From an uncultured Lachnospiraceae bacterium (GTDB lineage: Bacteria > Bacillota > Clostridia > Lachnospirales > Lachnospiraceae): DNA of 21,378 nucleotides. The stretch is from positions 1 through 21,378 of the forward strand of contig CAJTKK010000021.1 in assembly GCA_910576535.1 (NCBI GenBank). Direction: 5' to 3'. A program made the translations under genes and the position numbers. Of the stretch, positions 14,473 through 21,115 are shown one piece after another (position 1 is the stretch's first letter; each line of letters opens with the position of its first letter). The notes under the pieces are model-generated. The model searched no databases, was not told the origin of the DNA, and was given only the letters and a program-made list of their open reading frames with translations.

Positions 14473-14500
14473 TTCAAGAAAAAAAATGCTATACTATAAG
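14473..14500 (+). promoter_or_regulatory. Weak candidate promoter for gdpP-rplI-dnaB
   Basis: TTCAAG (14473-14478), 16-nt spacer, TATAAG (14495-14500), overlapping an alternative -10 TATACT (14490-14495). A small GCAGC...GCTGC hairpin (14527-14544) lies in the resulting leader. No clear terminator separates this from the carboxypeptidase; only an ACGGT-AAA-ACCGT hairpin without a T tract is present near 14441-14455. Confidence 0.35.
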
Positions 14501-14586
14501 CGATATATTTTTTCACATTAGAAAGTGCAGCGTGAAACGGCTGCATAAAAATACTAGTGTAGAATTTGAGTGGAAAAGGAAGCCGT

Positions 14587-16632
14587 ATGAAAAACAGTAT
14601 TAAGTTAAAAGGCAGATTGAAAAAATATTTACAGACATCTATCTATTTAGGCATTTTGCTTATTTTAGTGAATTTAGGGATATATGTGATTGACTATAGG
14701 GCAGGGCTGATTCTTACTTGTTTTATTATTTTCTATTATGCAGTAATTTTATCTTTGCTTTTATATAACAAGCCAGTGATTATGAATGAACTTATCAGTT
14801 TTGCGACCCAGTATGGACAGATACAAAGACGTTTGCTTAGGGATTTGGATCTGCCTCATGCCTTATTGGATGAAGAAGGGAAAATCATATGGACAAACAT
14901 AGCATTTGAAAGGGCGGTACATAAAGAGAAAGGCTACCGGAAATCCATTACCTCTCTTTTTCCGATGGTGACAAAGGAAAAATTGCCTGGCGCCGTGGAT
15001 GAAGTGGAACTTAGCGTAAGTTTCGAGGACAGTGATTATGTAGCCAAAATGAAAAAAATCTCATTAAAAGAAATGGCGCAGAATAGCGATATTATCGAAG
15101 AAGAGGACTATGAAGGGTATTTAATCGCCTTGTACCTGTTCGACGAAACGGCGCTGAAAATAGCTTTGCAGGAAGTGGACGACCAGAGTCTGGCTGTTGG
15201 GCTGGTGTATTTGGACAATTATGAAGAAGCTTTGGAAAGCGTGGAAGAAGTAAGACGTTCTCTGTTGATTGCCTTAATCGACCGGAAAGTGAACAAGTAT
15301 ATCGCCGGCATAGACGGTATCTGCAAAAAAATGGAAAAGGACAAGTTCCTGGTTATTATGAGAAAGAAAGCAATTGCTTATCTGGAAGAGGATCGGTTTG
15401 ATCTGCTGGAAGATGTGAAAACCGTGAATATTGGAAATGAAATGGCAGTTACGATCAGCATTGGCGTAGGGCTGGATGGCCTGACATATGCACAGAATTA
15501 TGAGTTTGCGCGCAATGCGATTGATTTGGCCCTAGGGCGGGGCGGCGACCAGGCGGTAATAAAAACGCCTCATAATACGGCATATTACGGCGGAAAGAGC
15601 CAGCAAGTGGAGAAGAATACAAGGGTGAAGGCGAGAGTGAAGGCTCATGCGCTTAAGGAAATCATATCCAGCAAAGACAAAGTAATTGTCATGGGACATA
15701 GGAATGCGGATATTGATAGTTTCGGCGCTGCAGTAGGGATTGCCCGTATTGCGGATACCCTGGAAAGAAAGGCTCATATTGTCTTAAGCGATTCGGCGTC
15801 TTCCCTCCAGCCCTTTATTGATATGTTCCATGGCAATCCGGAATATGATGATGATTTAATCATTAATGGGCAGCAAGCGGTAGAAATGGTAGGAAATAAT
15901 GCAGTTTTAATAGTAGTGGATGTCAATAAACCAAGTATAACTGACTGCCCGGAGCTGCTGCGGCTGTGCAAATCAATTGTGGTGTTCGACCATCATAGGC
16001 AGGGAATGGAAGTAATTGAAAATGCCACATTATCCTATGTGGAAGCTTATGCTTCTTCCACATGCGAAATGGTTTCCGAAATGCTGCAGTATATCGGCGA
16101 TAATATAAAAATTAAAAGTATAGAAGCGGACTGTATGTATTCCGGCATTATGATAGATACTAATAATTTTATGACGAAAACAGGGGTCAGGACGTTTGAG
16201 GCGGCAGCATTCCTGAGAAGAAATGGCGCAGATGTTATGCGGGTGCGTAAGCTGTTCCGTGAAAATGCAACAGAGTATAAAGCAAAGGCGGATGCTGTCA
16301 GCCAGGCGGAAATCTATAGGAATGCTTATGCGATTTCCATATGCACCAGCGATGAACTGCCGAATCCTACAGTGATAGGGGCTCAGGCGGCTAACGAATT
16401 GCTGAACATTAAGGGAGTAAAAGCGAGCTTTGTTCTGACGGAGTACCAGAATCAGATTTATGTCAGCGCACGCTCCATTGATGAAGTGAATGTGCAGATC
16501 ATTATGGAAAGGCTGGGCGGCGGCGGTCATATGAATATGGCTGGATGCCAGATGGAGAATACATCCATGGCAGAGGGGATTGGGATCATAAAACATACGC
16601 TGGATACAATGACAGGGGAAGGCGCGATTTAG
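14587..16632 (+). CDS. gdpP: Cyclic-di-AMP phosphodiesterase GdpP
   Basis: A 681-residue membrane protein of the GdpP/YybT family that hydrolyses c-di-AMP to pApA and so affects wall stress, beta-lactam tolerance and osmotic balance. Parts in order: two transmembrane helices (about 14-33 and 37-58), a small PAS-like domain (about 75-160, DLPHALLDEEGKIIWTN), a degenerate GGDEF domain (about 165-305, SIGVGLDG without an intact GGDEF), then DHH and DHHA1 domains. DHH motifs include GHRNADIDSFGA (His near 370), VVDVNKPS and FDHHRQ (468-470); DHHA1 carries GGGGHMNMAG (His 648). The ATG at 14587 has AAGGAAG four bases before it; the frame extends 7 codons to a TTG. It heads the conserved gdpP-rplI-dnaB order. 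The length is slightly above B. subtilis GdpP. Confidence 0.96.
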   Translation: MKNSIKLKGRLKKYLQTSIYLGILLILVNLGIYVIDYRAGLILTCFIIFYYAVILSLLLYNKPVIMNELISFATQYGQIQRRLLRDLDLPHALLDEEGKIIWTNIAFERAVHKEKGYRKSITSLFPMVTKEKLPGAVDEVELSVSFEDSDYVAKMKKISLKEMAQNSDIIEEEDYEGYLIALYLFDETALKIALQEVDDQSLAVGLVYLDNYEEALESVEEVRRSLLIALIDRKVNKYIAGIDGICKKMEKDKFLVIMRKKAIAYLEEDRFDLLEDVKTVNIGNEMAVTISIGVGLDGLTYAQNYEFARNAIDLALGRGGDQAVIKTPHNTAYYGGKSQQVEKNTRVKARVKAHALKEIISSKDKVIVMGHRNADIDSFGAAVGIARIADTLERKAHIVLSDSASSLQPFIDMFHGNPEYDDDLIINGQQAVEMVGNNAVLIVVDVNKPSITDCPELLRLCKSIVVFDHHRQGMEVIENATLSYVEAYASSTCEMVSEMLQYIGDNIKIKSIEADCMYSGIMIDTNNFMTKTGVRTFEAAAFLRRNGADVMRVRKLFRENATEYKAKADAVSQAEIYRNAYAISICTSDELPNPTVIGAQAANELLNIKGVKASFVLTEYQNQIYVSARSIDEVNVQIIMERLGGGGHMNMAGCQMENTSMAEGIGIIKHTLDTMTGEGAI

Positions 16633-16676
16633 ATAATAGATAGAACGGCAGACAGGAAGAAAGGCAAGGTTGGAAG

Positions 16677-17126
16677 ATGAAAATAATTTTAACGGAAGAT
16701 GTAAAGAAATTAGGGAAAAAAGGACAAGTAGTGGATGTCAGCGACGGATATGCGAGGAATTACGTAATCCCTAAAAAGCTTGGAGTGGAAGCGAATAATA
16801 AAAATATGAATGATCTTAAGCTTAAGAAAGCCAACGAGGAAAAGATTGCCAGGGAGCAGTTGGAAACAGCGCAGGCTTTTGCTAAGGAGCTGGAAACAAA
16901 AGAGGTGGCGGTATCCATCAAATCTGGCGAAGGGGGAAAAACCTTCGGGTCCATATCTTCAAAAGAAATTGTGGAAGCGGCAAGGTCACAACATGGGATA
17001 GAAATTGATAAAAAGAAAATCCAGATGCAGGAAGCTATTAAAAGCCTTGGGACATATGAAATTACAATAAAGCTGCACCCTAAGGTGACCGGCAAACTGA
17101 AAGTGAAAGTAGAAGAAGCAAAATGA
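16677..17126 (+). CDS. rplI: 50S ribosomal protein bL9
   Basis: 149 residues, the standard bL9 length. The N-terminal rRNA-binding domain is MKIILTEDVKKLGKKGQVVD, then VSDGYARNYVIPKKLGVEA. A long charged connecting helix (about 42-80) leads to the C-terminal domain (about 85-149: SGEGGKTFGSISSKEIVEA, IKLHPKVTGKLKVKVEEA). It lies 44 nt after gdpP and 22 nt before dnaB, so it is clearly in the same operon. The ribosome site AAGG is seven bases from the ATG. Confidence 0.97.
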   Translation: MKIILTEDVKKLGKKGQVVDVSDGYARNYVIPKKLGVEANNKNMNDLKLKKANEEKIAREQLETAQAFAKELETKEVAVSIKSGEGGKTFGSISSKEIVEAARSQHGIEIDKKKIQMQEAIKSLGTYEITIKLHPKVTGKLKVKVEEAK

Positions 17127-17148
17127 TTTTAATACGAGAGGGAATAAA

Positions 17149-18486
17149 GTGGCAGCAATGGAAGAAGCACTGCTGAAAAGGGTACTTCCGCATAGCATAG
17201 AAGCAGAACAGTCGGTAATAGGCGCTATGATTATGGATAAAGATGCAATCGTAACCGCATCGGAAATGGTAGCGCAGGAGGATTTCTACAGCAAACAATG
17301 CGGTGTTCTTTTTGAGGCGATGGTAGAGTTAAATGATGAAGGAAAGCCGGTAGATTTAATTACCTTGCAGGACAGGCTTAAGGAAAAGGATGTTCCTCCG
17401 GAAGTAAGCAGCCTGGAATATATCAGGGATCTGATTACGGCAGTTCCCACTTCGGCAAATATTAAGCATTATGTCAATATTGTGGCGGAAAAAGCTATGC
17501 TCAGGCGTTTGATAAAGCTTAATGAGGAAATTGCCAATGCATGTTATGCGGGGAAGGAAAGCCTGGAAACAATTTTAGAAGATACGGAAAAAAGGGTTTT
17601 CCGCCTGATCCAACGGAGAAACACAGAGGATTTTGTTCCTATCCGGCAAGTGGTTATGAATGCCATGGAACAAATAGAAAAGGCTTCCAAAAACAAAGGC
17701 AATGTTACGGGGATTGCAACGGGCTTTATTGACCTGGATTTCCGCACGGCAGGAATGCAGCCGTCGGATCTTGTATTGATAGCGGCCAGGCCATCCATGG
17801 GAAAAACAGCATTTGTTCTGAATATTGCCCAGCATGTAGCTTTTAAGCTAGATCTGCCGGTAGCGGTTTTCAGTTTAGAAATGTCGAAAGAACAGCTAGT
17901 GAACAGGCTTTTTTCCCTGGAATCCAAGGTGGATGCTCAGAAGCTGCGGATAGGCAATCTATCGGACCATGAATGGGAAAAGCTGATTGAATCCGCTGGC
18001 GTGATTGGACAATCTAATTTAATTATTGATGATACTCCGGGGATTACCATCAGCGAAATGCGTTCCAAGTGCAGGAAATATAAATTGGAACATGGATTAA
18101 AGATGATAATTATTGACTATCTTCAGTTAATGTCAGGAAGCGGTAAAAATGATTCCAGACAGCAGGAAATTTCAGATATATCCCGGTCTTTAAAAGCTTT
18201 GGCGAGAGAGCTTGGAGTCCCGGTGCTTGCGCTTTCCCAGTTGAGCCGTGCTGTGGAGCAGCGGCCGGATCACAGGCCGATGCTTTCTGATTTAAGGGAA
18301 TCGGGGGCTATTGAGCAGGATGCAGATGTGGTAATGTTCATATACCGCGACGACTATTATCATAAGGATACAGAGAAAAAAGGGATCGCGGAAATTATTG
18401 TGGCAAAACAAAGGAACGGCCCCATTGGAACGGTAGAATTAGTCTGGCTGCCGGAATATACAAAATTTGCGAATATGCAAAAATAA
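17149..18486 (+). CDS. dnaB: Replicative DNA helicase DnaB
   Basis: 445 residues, the normal length, with no intein. The N-terminal helical domain (about 1-105, LPHSIEAEQSVIGAMI) and a linker precede the RecA-like motor. Walker A is ARPSMGKTAF (Lys219), a further conserved block is FSLEMSKEQL, Walker B is MIIIDYLQLM, and the late motifs LALSQLSRAVEQR, LRESGAIEQDADVVMFIYRD and KQRNGPIGTVEL are intact. It unwinds the fork as a ring hexamer. The start is GTG 17149, with GAGAGGGA five bases before it; an in-frame ATG is 3 codons later. (In B. subtilis nomenclature this helicase is DnaC.) The operon ends at the hairpin at 18513-18561. Confidence 0.97.
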   Translation: MAAMEEALLKRVLPHSIEAEQSVIGAMIMDKDAIVTASEMVAQEDFYSKQCGVLFEAMVELNDEGKPVDLITLQDRLKEKDVPPEVSSLEYIRDLITAVPTSANIKHYVNIVAEKAMLRRLIKLNEEIANACYAGKESLETILEDTEKRVFRLIQRRNTEDFVPIRQVVMNAMEQIEKASKNKGNVTGIATGFIDLDFRTAGMQPSDLVLIAARPSMGKTAFVLNIAQHVAFKLDLPVAVFSLEMSKEQLVNRLFSLESKVDAQKLRIGNLSDHEWEKLIESAGVIGQSNLIIDDTPGITISEMRSKCRKYKLEHGLKMIIIDYLQLMSGSGKNDSRQQEISDISRSLKALARELGVPVLALSQLSRAVEQRPDHRPMLSDLRESGAIEQDADVVMFIYRDDYYHKDTEKKGIAEIIVAKQRNGPIGTVELVWLPEYTKFANMQK

Positions 18487-18512
18487 ATGAAACTGAAAAG
18501 AACGGTTTCCGT

Positions 18513-18561
18513 ACGAAAGAGGATGAGCTTTGGACAAGCTGTCCTCTTTTCGTGCATTTTT
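18513..18561 (+). terminator. Intrinsic terminator of gdpP-rplI-dnaB
   Basis: ACGAAAGAGGA (18513-18523) pairs with TCCTCTTTTCGT (18542-18553) with one bulged T, continued by an inner AGCTT/AAGCT pairing, then GCATTTTT. It is followed at once by the MerR-type gene. Confidence 0.8.
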
Positions 18562-18596
18562 AGGGACAATAGGACAAAAAGAGAGGAGAAGGAAGT

Positions 18597-19277
18597 ATGG
18601 AACAGACACGGTATTTAATTTCGGATGCGGCAAAGCAGGTGGAGGTGGAATCCCATGTCCTGCGTTACTGGGAAGAAGAACTGGGGATTCCGATTAAAAG
18701 AAATGAATTGGGGCATAGGTATTATACATCGGAGGATGTGAACCGTTTTAGGGAGATTAAAAGATTAAAGGAGCAAGGGCTGCAATTGAAGGCGATTCGC
18801 ATGGTTTTAAAAGACGGAAAATTGGAAAGGCTGGTAAGCAAAGAGGTTCCGGAGAGTATGGTAGTTTATAGAGAAGATTTAGATAATGGAGGTGCAGAAA
18901 GAGTGATAAGCGAACAGGAGAAACATATGATAGAGATTATCGGAAAAAGAGAACTTACAGAAAGGAACCAGGACAGTAGGGAGGAAAAGAGCATAAGGCT
19001 CCAGATGCTGCTGCAGCATATTATTATGGAGGCGGTAAGGGAGAATAATAAAGAATTGTGTGAAGAAATCAGGCAGTCTGTTTTGAAAGAAATTGATTAT
19101 CAGTTCCGTCAGCAGGAAGAAAAAGAGGAGGAGAGGGAAAACGAACGCAGAAAAAGAGAGGAAGAACATTATAAAAAGGTGGACGAACTGCTTAGAAATT
19201 ACAGCAAAAGAGGAAAACGGAAGGAAAAAGAAAAACAGCGTCATTTTGGGGCAAAGAAAAAGCCTACTGCTGTCTGA
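18597..19277 (+). CDS. MerR-type DNA-binding protein with charged coiled-coil tail
   Basis: 226 residues. An N-terminal MerR winged helix (about 1-72: YLISDAAKQVEVESHVLRYW, LGHRYYTSEDVNRFREIKRL) is followed by a linker and a long, extremely Glu/Lys/Arg-rich helical region (about 105-210) that should form a coiled coil. It ends in a basic tail (KRKEKEKQRHFGAKKKPTAV). There is no obvious metal- or drug-binding domain. This layout recalls the sporulation chromosome-anchoring protein RacA and related MerR/coiled-coil proteins, so it may be structural as well as regulatory. The ribosome site AGGAG is eight bases before the ATG. No separate promoter was clear; it follows the dnaB terminator closely and may depend on read-through. 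Confidence 0.8.
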   Translation: MEQTRYLISDAAKQVEVESHVLRYWEEELGIPIKRNELGHRYYTSEDVNRFREIKRLKEQGLQLKAIRMVLKDGKLERLVSKEVPESMVVYREDLDNGGAERVISEQEKHMIEIIGKRELTERNQDSREEKSIRLQMLLQHIIMEAVRENNKELCEEIRQSVLKEIDYQFRQQEEKEEERENERRKREEEHYKKVDELLRNYSKRGKRKEKEKQRHFGAKKKPTAV

Positions 19278-19296
19278 TAAAAAGGAATCTATGATT

Positions 19297-19357
19297 AAAA
19301 AACATAAAATAAAGTGTGTAAGTTATCTAAACTTACACACTTTATTTTATGTTTTTT
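19297..19357. terminator. Bidirectional terminator with 28-bp perfect stem
   Basis: Bases 19297-19324 pair perfectly with 19330-19357 across a 5-nt loop (ATCTA). Each strand shows six T at the 3' side of the stem. It separates the convergent MerR-type gene (plus) and ferredoxin gene (minus). Confidence 0.92.
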
Positions 19358-19366
19358 AAATATGTT

Positions 19367-19537
19367 TTATTCTTGTGAAATAGCGCCAACCGGGCAGCCG
19401 CCTGCGCAGGAACCGCAGTCGATGCATGTGTTGGGATCAATTTCAAATTTGCCGTCGCCTTCACTGATAGCGCCAACCGGACACTGACCCTGACAAGCCC
19501 CACAACTTACACAAGCGTCACCAATTACGTATGCCAT
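19367..19537 (-). CDS. 2[4Fe-4S] ferredoxin, clostridial type
   Basis: A 56-residue protein read from the minus strand, beginning MAYVIGDACVSCGACQGQCP and ending CAGGCPVGAISQE. It carries two internally repeated CxxCxxCxxxCP motifs (Cys9/12/15/19 and Cys38/41/44/48), so it binds two [4Fe-4S] clusters and carries low-potential electrons in the cytoplasm. The ribosome site AAGGAGG is nine bases before the ATG. It lies downstream of the PFL activase on the same strand but has its own promoter and a Rex-like operator. It might supply electrons for radical-SAM activation or serve pyruvate:ferredoxin oxidoreductase and hydrogenase; the sequence does not decide. Confidence 0.97.
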   Translation of the reverse strand: MAYVIGDACVSCGACQGQCPVGAISEGDGKFEIDPNTCIDCGSCAGGCPVGAISQE

Positions 19538-19566
19538 AACGAAATCCTCCTTTATATGTGTATCAT

Positions 19567-19588
19567 GATTGATAAAATGTTATCAATC
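19567..19588. promoter_or_regulatory. Rex-like operator upstream of ferredoxin gene
   Basis: GATTGATAA (19567-19575), AATG, TTATCAATC (19580-19588) is a perfect 9-bp inverted repeat. Its inner 18 bp read TTGATAA-N4-TTATCAA, one symmetric substitution from the clostridial Rex consensus TTGTTAA-N4-TTAACAA as remembered. It lies a few bases after the predicted start of the ferredoxin transcript, a typical repressor position. Rex senses the NADH/NAD ratio. Confidence 0.55.
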
Positions 19589-19597
19589 TCTGCTTCT

Positions 19598-19626
19598 ATT
19601 TTAATATAAAATGGGTGTAAATACAA
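19598..19626 (-). promoter_or_regulatory. Candidate promoter of ferredoxin gene
   Basis: On the minus strand TTGTAT (19621-19626), 17-nt spacer, TAAAAT (19598-19603); start near 19591. The -35 lies just beyond the end of the activase gene. A GGCGTT/AACGCC hairpin inside the last codons of that gene has no good T tract, so read-through from the activase is also possible. Confidence 0.5.
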
Positions 19627-19636
19627 GAGGAACCTT

Positions 19637-20383
19637 TTAGAAATTCCGGCGTTTTTTAACGCCGTCCAAAATGACCTGTTTTTTGCTTAACACTTTTTCC
19701 TTATCCATGGCGGGAACCCCAGCTAATTTGTAGGTCATGCCAAGCTTTTCATATTTCGTTTCGCCCATGGTATGGTAAGGCAGGACATCAAGGGCTTTCA
19801 GGTTTTGAAATTGCCCAATAAAGTATCCCAGGTCAAAAAGATATTTGTCGTCATCTGTAATGCCGGGAACGACCACATGGCGTATCCACATGTCAATCTG
19901 CTTTTCATTTAAATAGGAGGCAAAAGCCAAAATACCATCGTTAGGCTGGGCAGTCAGTTCCAGATGCTTTTCCGGGTCAATATGTTTAATATCCAGCATG
20001 ACAAGGTCGGTTAAGGTCATTAAATGATCCAGCTTTTTAATCCACTCCGTATTTTCGGGTTTATAGGCGATGCCGGAGGTATCAATACAAGTATGGACAC
20101 CTTCTTTTTTGGCAATCGTAAATAAGTCGATGAGGAAATCGACCTGCATTAAGGGTTCCCCTCCAGTCACGGTAATGCCGCCGGTTTTATAAAAAGGTTT
20201 ATTGCGTTCATATTGTTCAAAAATTTCCTCTGGTTCCATGAGGGAGCCGCCGTCCATTGGCCAAGTATCCGGGTTATGGCAATAGGCACAGCGCATAGGA
20301 CATCCCTGCACAAAAACAACAAACCGTGTACCTGGCCCGTCTACGGTTCCAAAACTCTCCAATGAATGTATTCTTCCTTGCAT
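19637..20383 (-). CDS. pflA: Pyruvate formate-lyase activating enzyme (radical SAM)
   Basis: A 248-residue radical-SAM activase. It uses a [4Fe-4S] cluster and S-adenosylmethionine to make the glycyl radical on PFL. The cluster motif is Cys28-x3-Cys32-x2-Cys35 (GCPMRCAYCHNPDTW), the SAM-binding GGE motif is in GITVTGGEPLMQ, and DTSGIA, MLDIKHID, WIRHVVVPGITDD and LPYHTMGETKY are standard PflA blocks. The length matches the E. coli enzyme (246). The ribosome site AAAGGAG lies nine bases before the ATG. It is transcribed from its own promoter (20417-20444), and a terminator separates it from the PFL genes upstream. Its substrate here would be the separately encoded radical subunit at 20548-20790. 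Confidence 0.97.
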   Translation of the reverse strand: MQGRIHSLESFGTVDGPGTRFVVFVQGCPMRCAYCHNPDTWPMDGGSLMEPEEIFEQYERNKPFYKTGGITVTGGEPLMQVDFLIDLFTIAKKEGVHTCIDTSGIAYKPENTEWIKKLDHLMTLTDLVMLDIKHIDPEKHLELTAQPNDGILAFASYLNEKQIDMWIRHVVVPGITDDDKYLFDLGYFIGQFQNLKALDVLPYHTMGETKYEKLGMTYKLAGVPAMDKEKVLSKKQVILDGVKKRRNF

Positions 20384-20416
20384 AGACGTAATCTCCTTTC
20401 CGATATTCTTTCTTAT

Positions 20417-20444
20417 AGTATAACAGAATCTTTAAAAATATCAA
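20417..20444 (-). promoter_or_regulatory. Promoter of pflA
   Basis: On the minus strand TTGATA (20439-20444), 16-nt spacer, TATACT (20417-20422), about 30 nt before the pflA ATG. The -35 sits at the end of the T-rich tail of the preceding terminator. Confidence 0.65.
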
Positions 20445-20496
20445 AAAAAACAGAAAAAATAAAAGAACCTTGAAATATGCCGTATCAAGGTTCTTT
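20440..20496 (-). terminator. Terminator of the PFL gene cluster
   Basis: On the minus strand AAAGAACCTTGA (20496-20485) pairs with TCAAGGTTCTTT (20473-20462), 12 bp perfect with an 11-nt loop, followed by a long T-rich run (complement of 20440-20461). Confidence 0.85.
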
Positions 20497-20500
20497 ACTG

Positions 20501-20529
20501 TTACCGTAAAGCCTTTGGCTTTACGGTAA
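20501..20529. repeat. Second hairpin before the PFL terminator
   Basis: TTACCGTAAAGCC (20501-20513) and GGCTTTACGGTAA (20517-20529) are a perfect 13-bp inverted repeat with a 3-nt loop. In the direction of the PFL genes there is no T tract, so it may be an mRNA 3'-end protecting or processing stem. On the plus strand it is followed by GTTTTT. Confidence 0.7.
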
Positions 20530-20547
20530 GTTTTTCCCTTTTAAAGA

Positions 20548-20790
20548 TTAAATAGATTCGTGGAATGTACGGGAAATAACATCTGCCTGCTGTTCCGGTG
20601 TGAGTTTGATAAAGTTAACTGCATATCCGGAAACGCGGATGGTCAACTGAGGGTAATTCTCGGGATGTTTTTGAGCATCCAGAAGCATATCCCTGTTCAA
20701 AACGTTAACATTGAGGTGATGCCCACCTTTTGTTGCATATCCATCTAATAAGTTTACAAGGTTATCAACCTGTGCTGAGCTTGTAGCCAT
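20548..20790 (-). CDS. Stand-alone glycyl-radical domain of pyruvate formate-lyase
   Basis: An 80-residue protein, MATSSAQVDNLVNLLDGYAT and onward, that matches the last ~70 residues of ordinary PFL: GGHHLNVNVLNRDMLLDA, HPENYPQLTIRVSGYAVNF, LTPEQQADVISRTFHESI. The radical-bearing glycine is Gly55 in RVSGYAV. The start at 20790 is firmly set by AAGGAGG eight bases upstream. In E. coli the comparable protein is the spare part GrcA (YfiD), which rescues oxygen-cleaved PFL. Here the neighbouring large PFL gene stops before this domain, so this gene may be the obligate second subunit rather than a spare. It would be activated by PflA and complete the PFL active site. It is followed by two hairpins, the second a terminator. 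Confidence 0.9.
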   Translation of the reverse strand: MATSSAQVDNLVNLLDGYATKGGHHLNVNVLNRDMLLDAQKHPENYPQLTIRVSGYAVNFIKLTPEQQADVISRTFHESI

Positions 20791-20819
20791 TTTTATTTCC
20801 TCCTTCAAATCTTTTGATG

Positions 20820-20855
20820 AGGCTGCAACAGAACCTGCAGATTAAGCTGCAGCCT
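20820..20855. repeat. Inverted repeat between the two small PFL-locus genes
   Basis: AGGCTGCA (20820-20827) and TGCAGCCT (20848-20855) are perfect inverted copies, with an additional CTGCAG inside the 20-nt loop. It fills the 78-nt gap ahead of the radical-subunit ribosome site. Without a T tract it may act on mRNA processing, stability or translation. Confidence 0.5.
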
Positions 20856-20868
20856 GGGTGTTTCAATC

Positions 20869-21072
20869 TTATTGATAGTCATCAAGGCCTTGTTCCAAAG
20901 TTGGTACGCTGCAGGCCAAAGGGGTTCTGGAACAATCCGTACATCCCATGGTCTGAACGCTTTTGGATTCTTCCATAGAACTGTCCGTGTCAACGTTCAC
21001 ATGGCCTACCCCCTGCATCATGCCGGAGTCCAGCATCTTAACGAGATCGTCAATCATTTTATTGTCATCCAT
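20869..21072 (-). CDS. Small protein resembling the start of the glycyl-radical domain, Cys-containing tail
   Basis: A 67-residue protein of unknown function lying between the large PFL gene and the radical-domain gene. Residues 7-27 align without gaps to residues 8-28 of the radical protein with nine identities (pattern DxLVxxLD...G..HxNV). After that it diverges: there is no RVSGY motif and no PQLTIR strand. Instead there is an acidic, Ser-rich stretch and three cysteines, Cys44 and Cys47 (GCTDC) and Cys54. The start at 21072 has a strong GGAGG six bases upstream; an ATG 10 codons earlier has none. It begins 43 nt after the large-subunit stop and is surely co-transcribed. It might be a metal-binding companion, an assembly factor or a placeholder for the radical subunit; none is proven. 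Confidence 0.72.
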   Translation of the reverse strand: MDDNKMIDDLVKMLDSGMMQGVGHVNVDTDSSMEESKSVQTMGCTDCSRTPLACSVPTLEQGLDDYQ

Positions 21073-21115
21073 AGAAATCCTCCATTCCAGCTCATCCGCC
21101 ATTTTGTTTTATCAA

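Noticed and set aside
19569..19586. FNR-type site (TTGAT...ATCAA) upstream of ferredoxin
   Set aside because: The half-sites are 8 bases apart instead of the 4 needed for FNR/CRP-type sites. The Rex-like spacing fits better.
20791..21115. Split PFL explained as a simple frameshift or sequencing error
   Set aside because: The radical domain and the large subunit are separated by 326 bases containing another small gene. Each small gene has its own strong ribosome site at proper distance, so no single-base change could fuse them.
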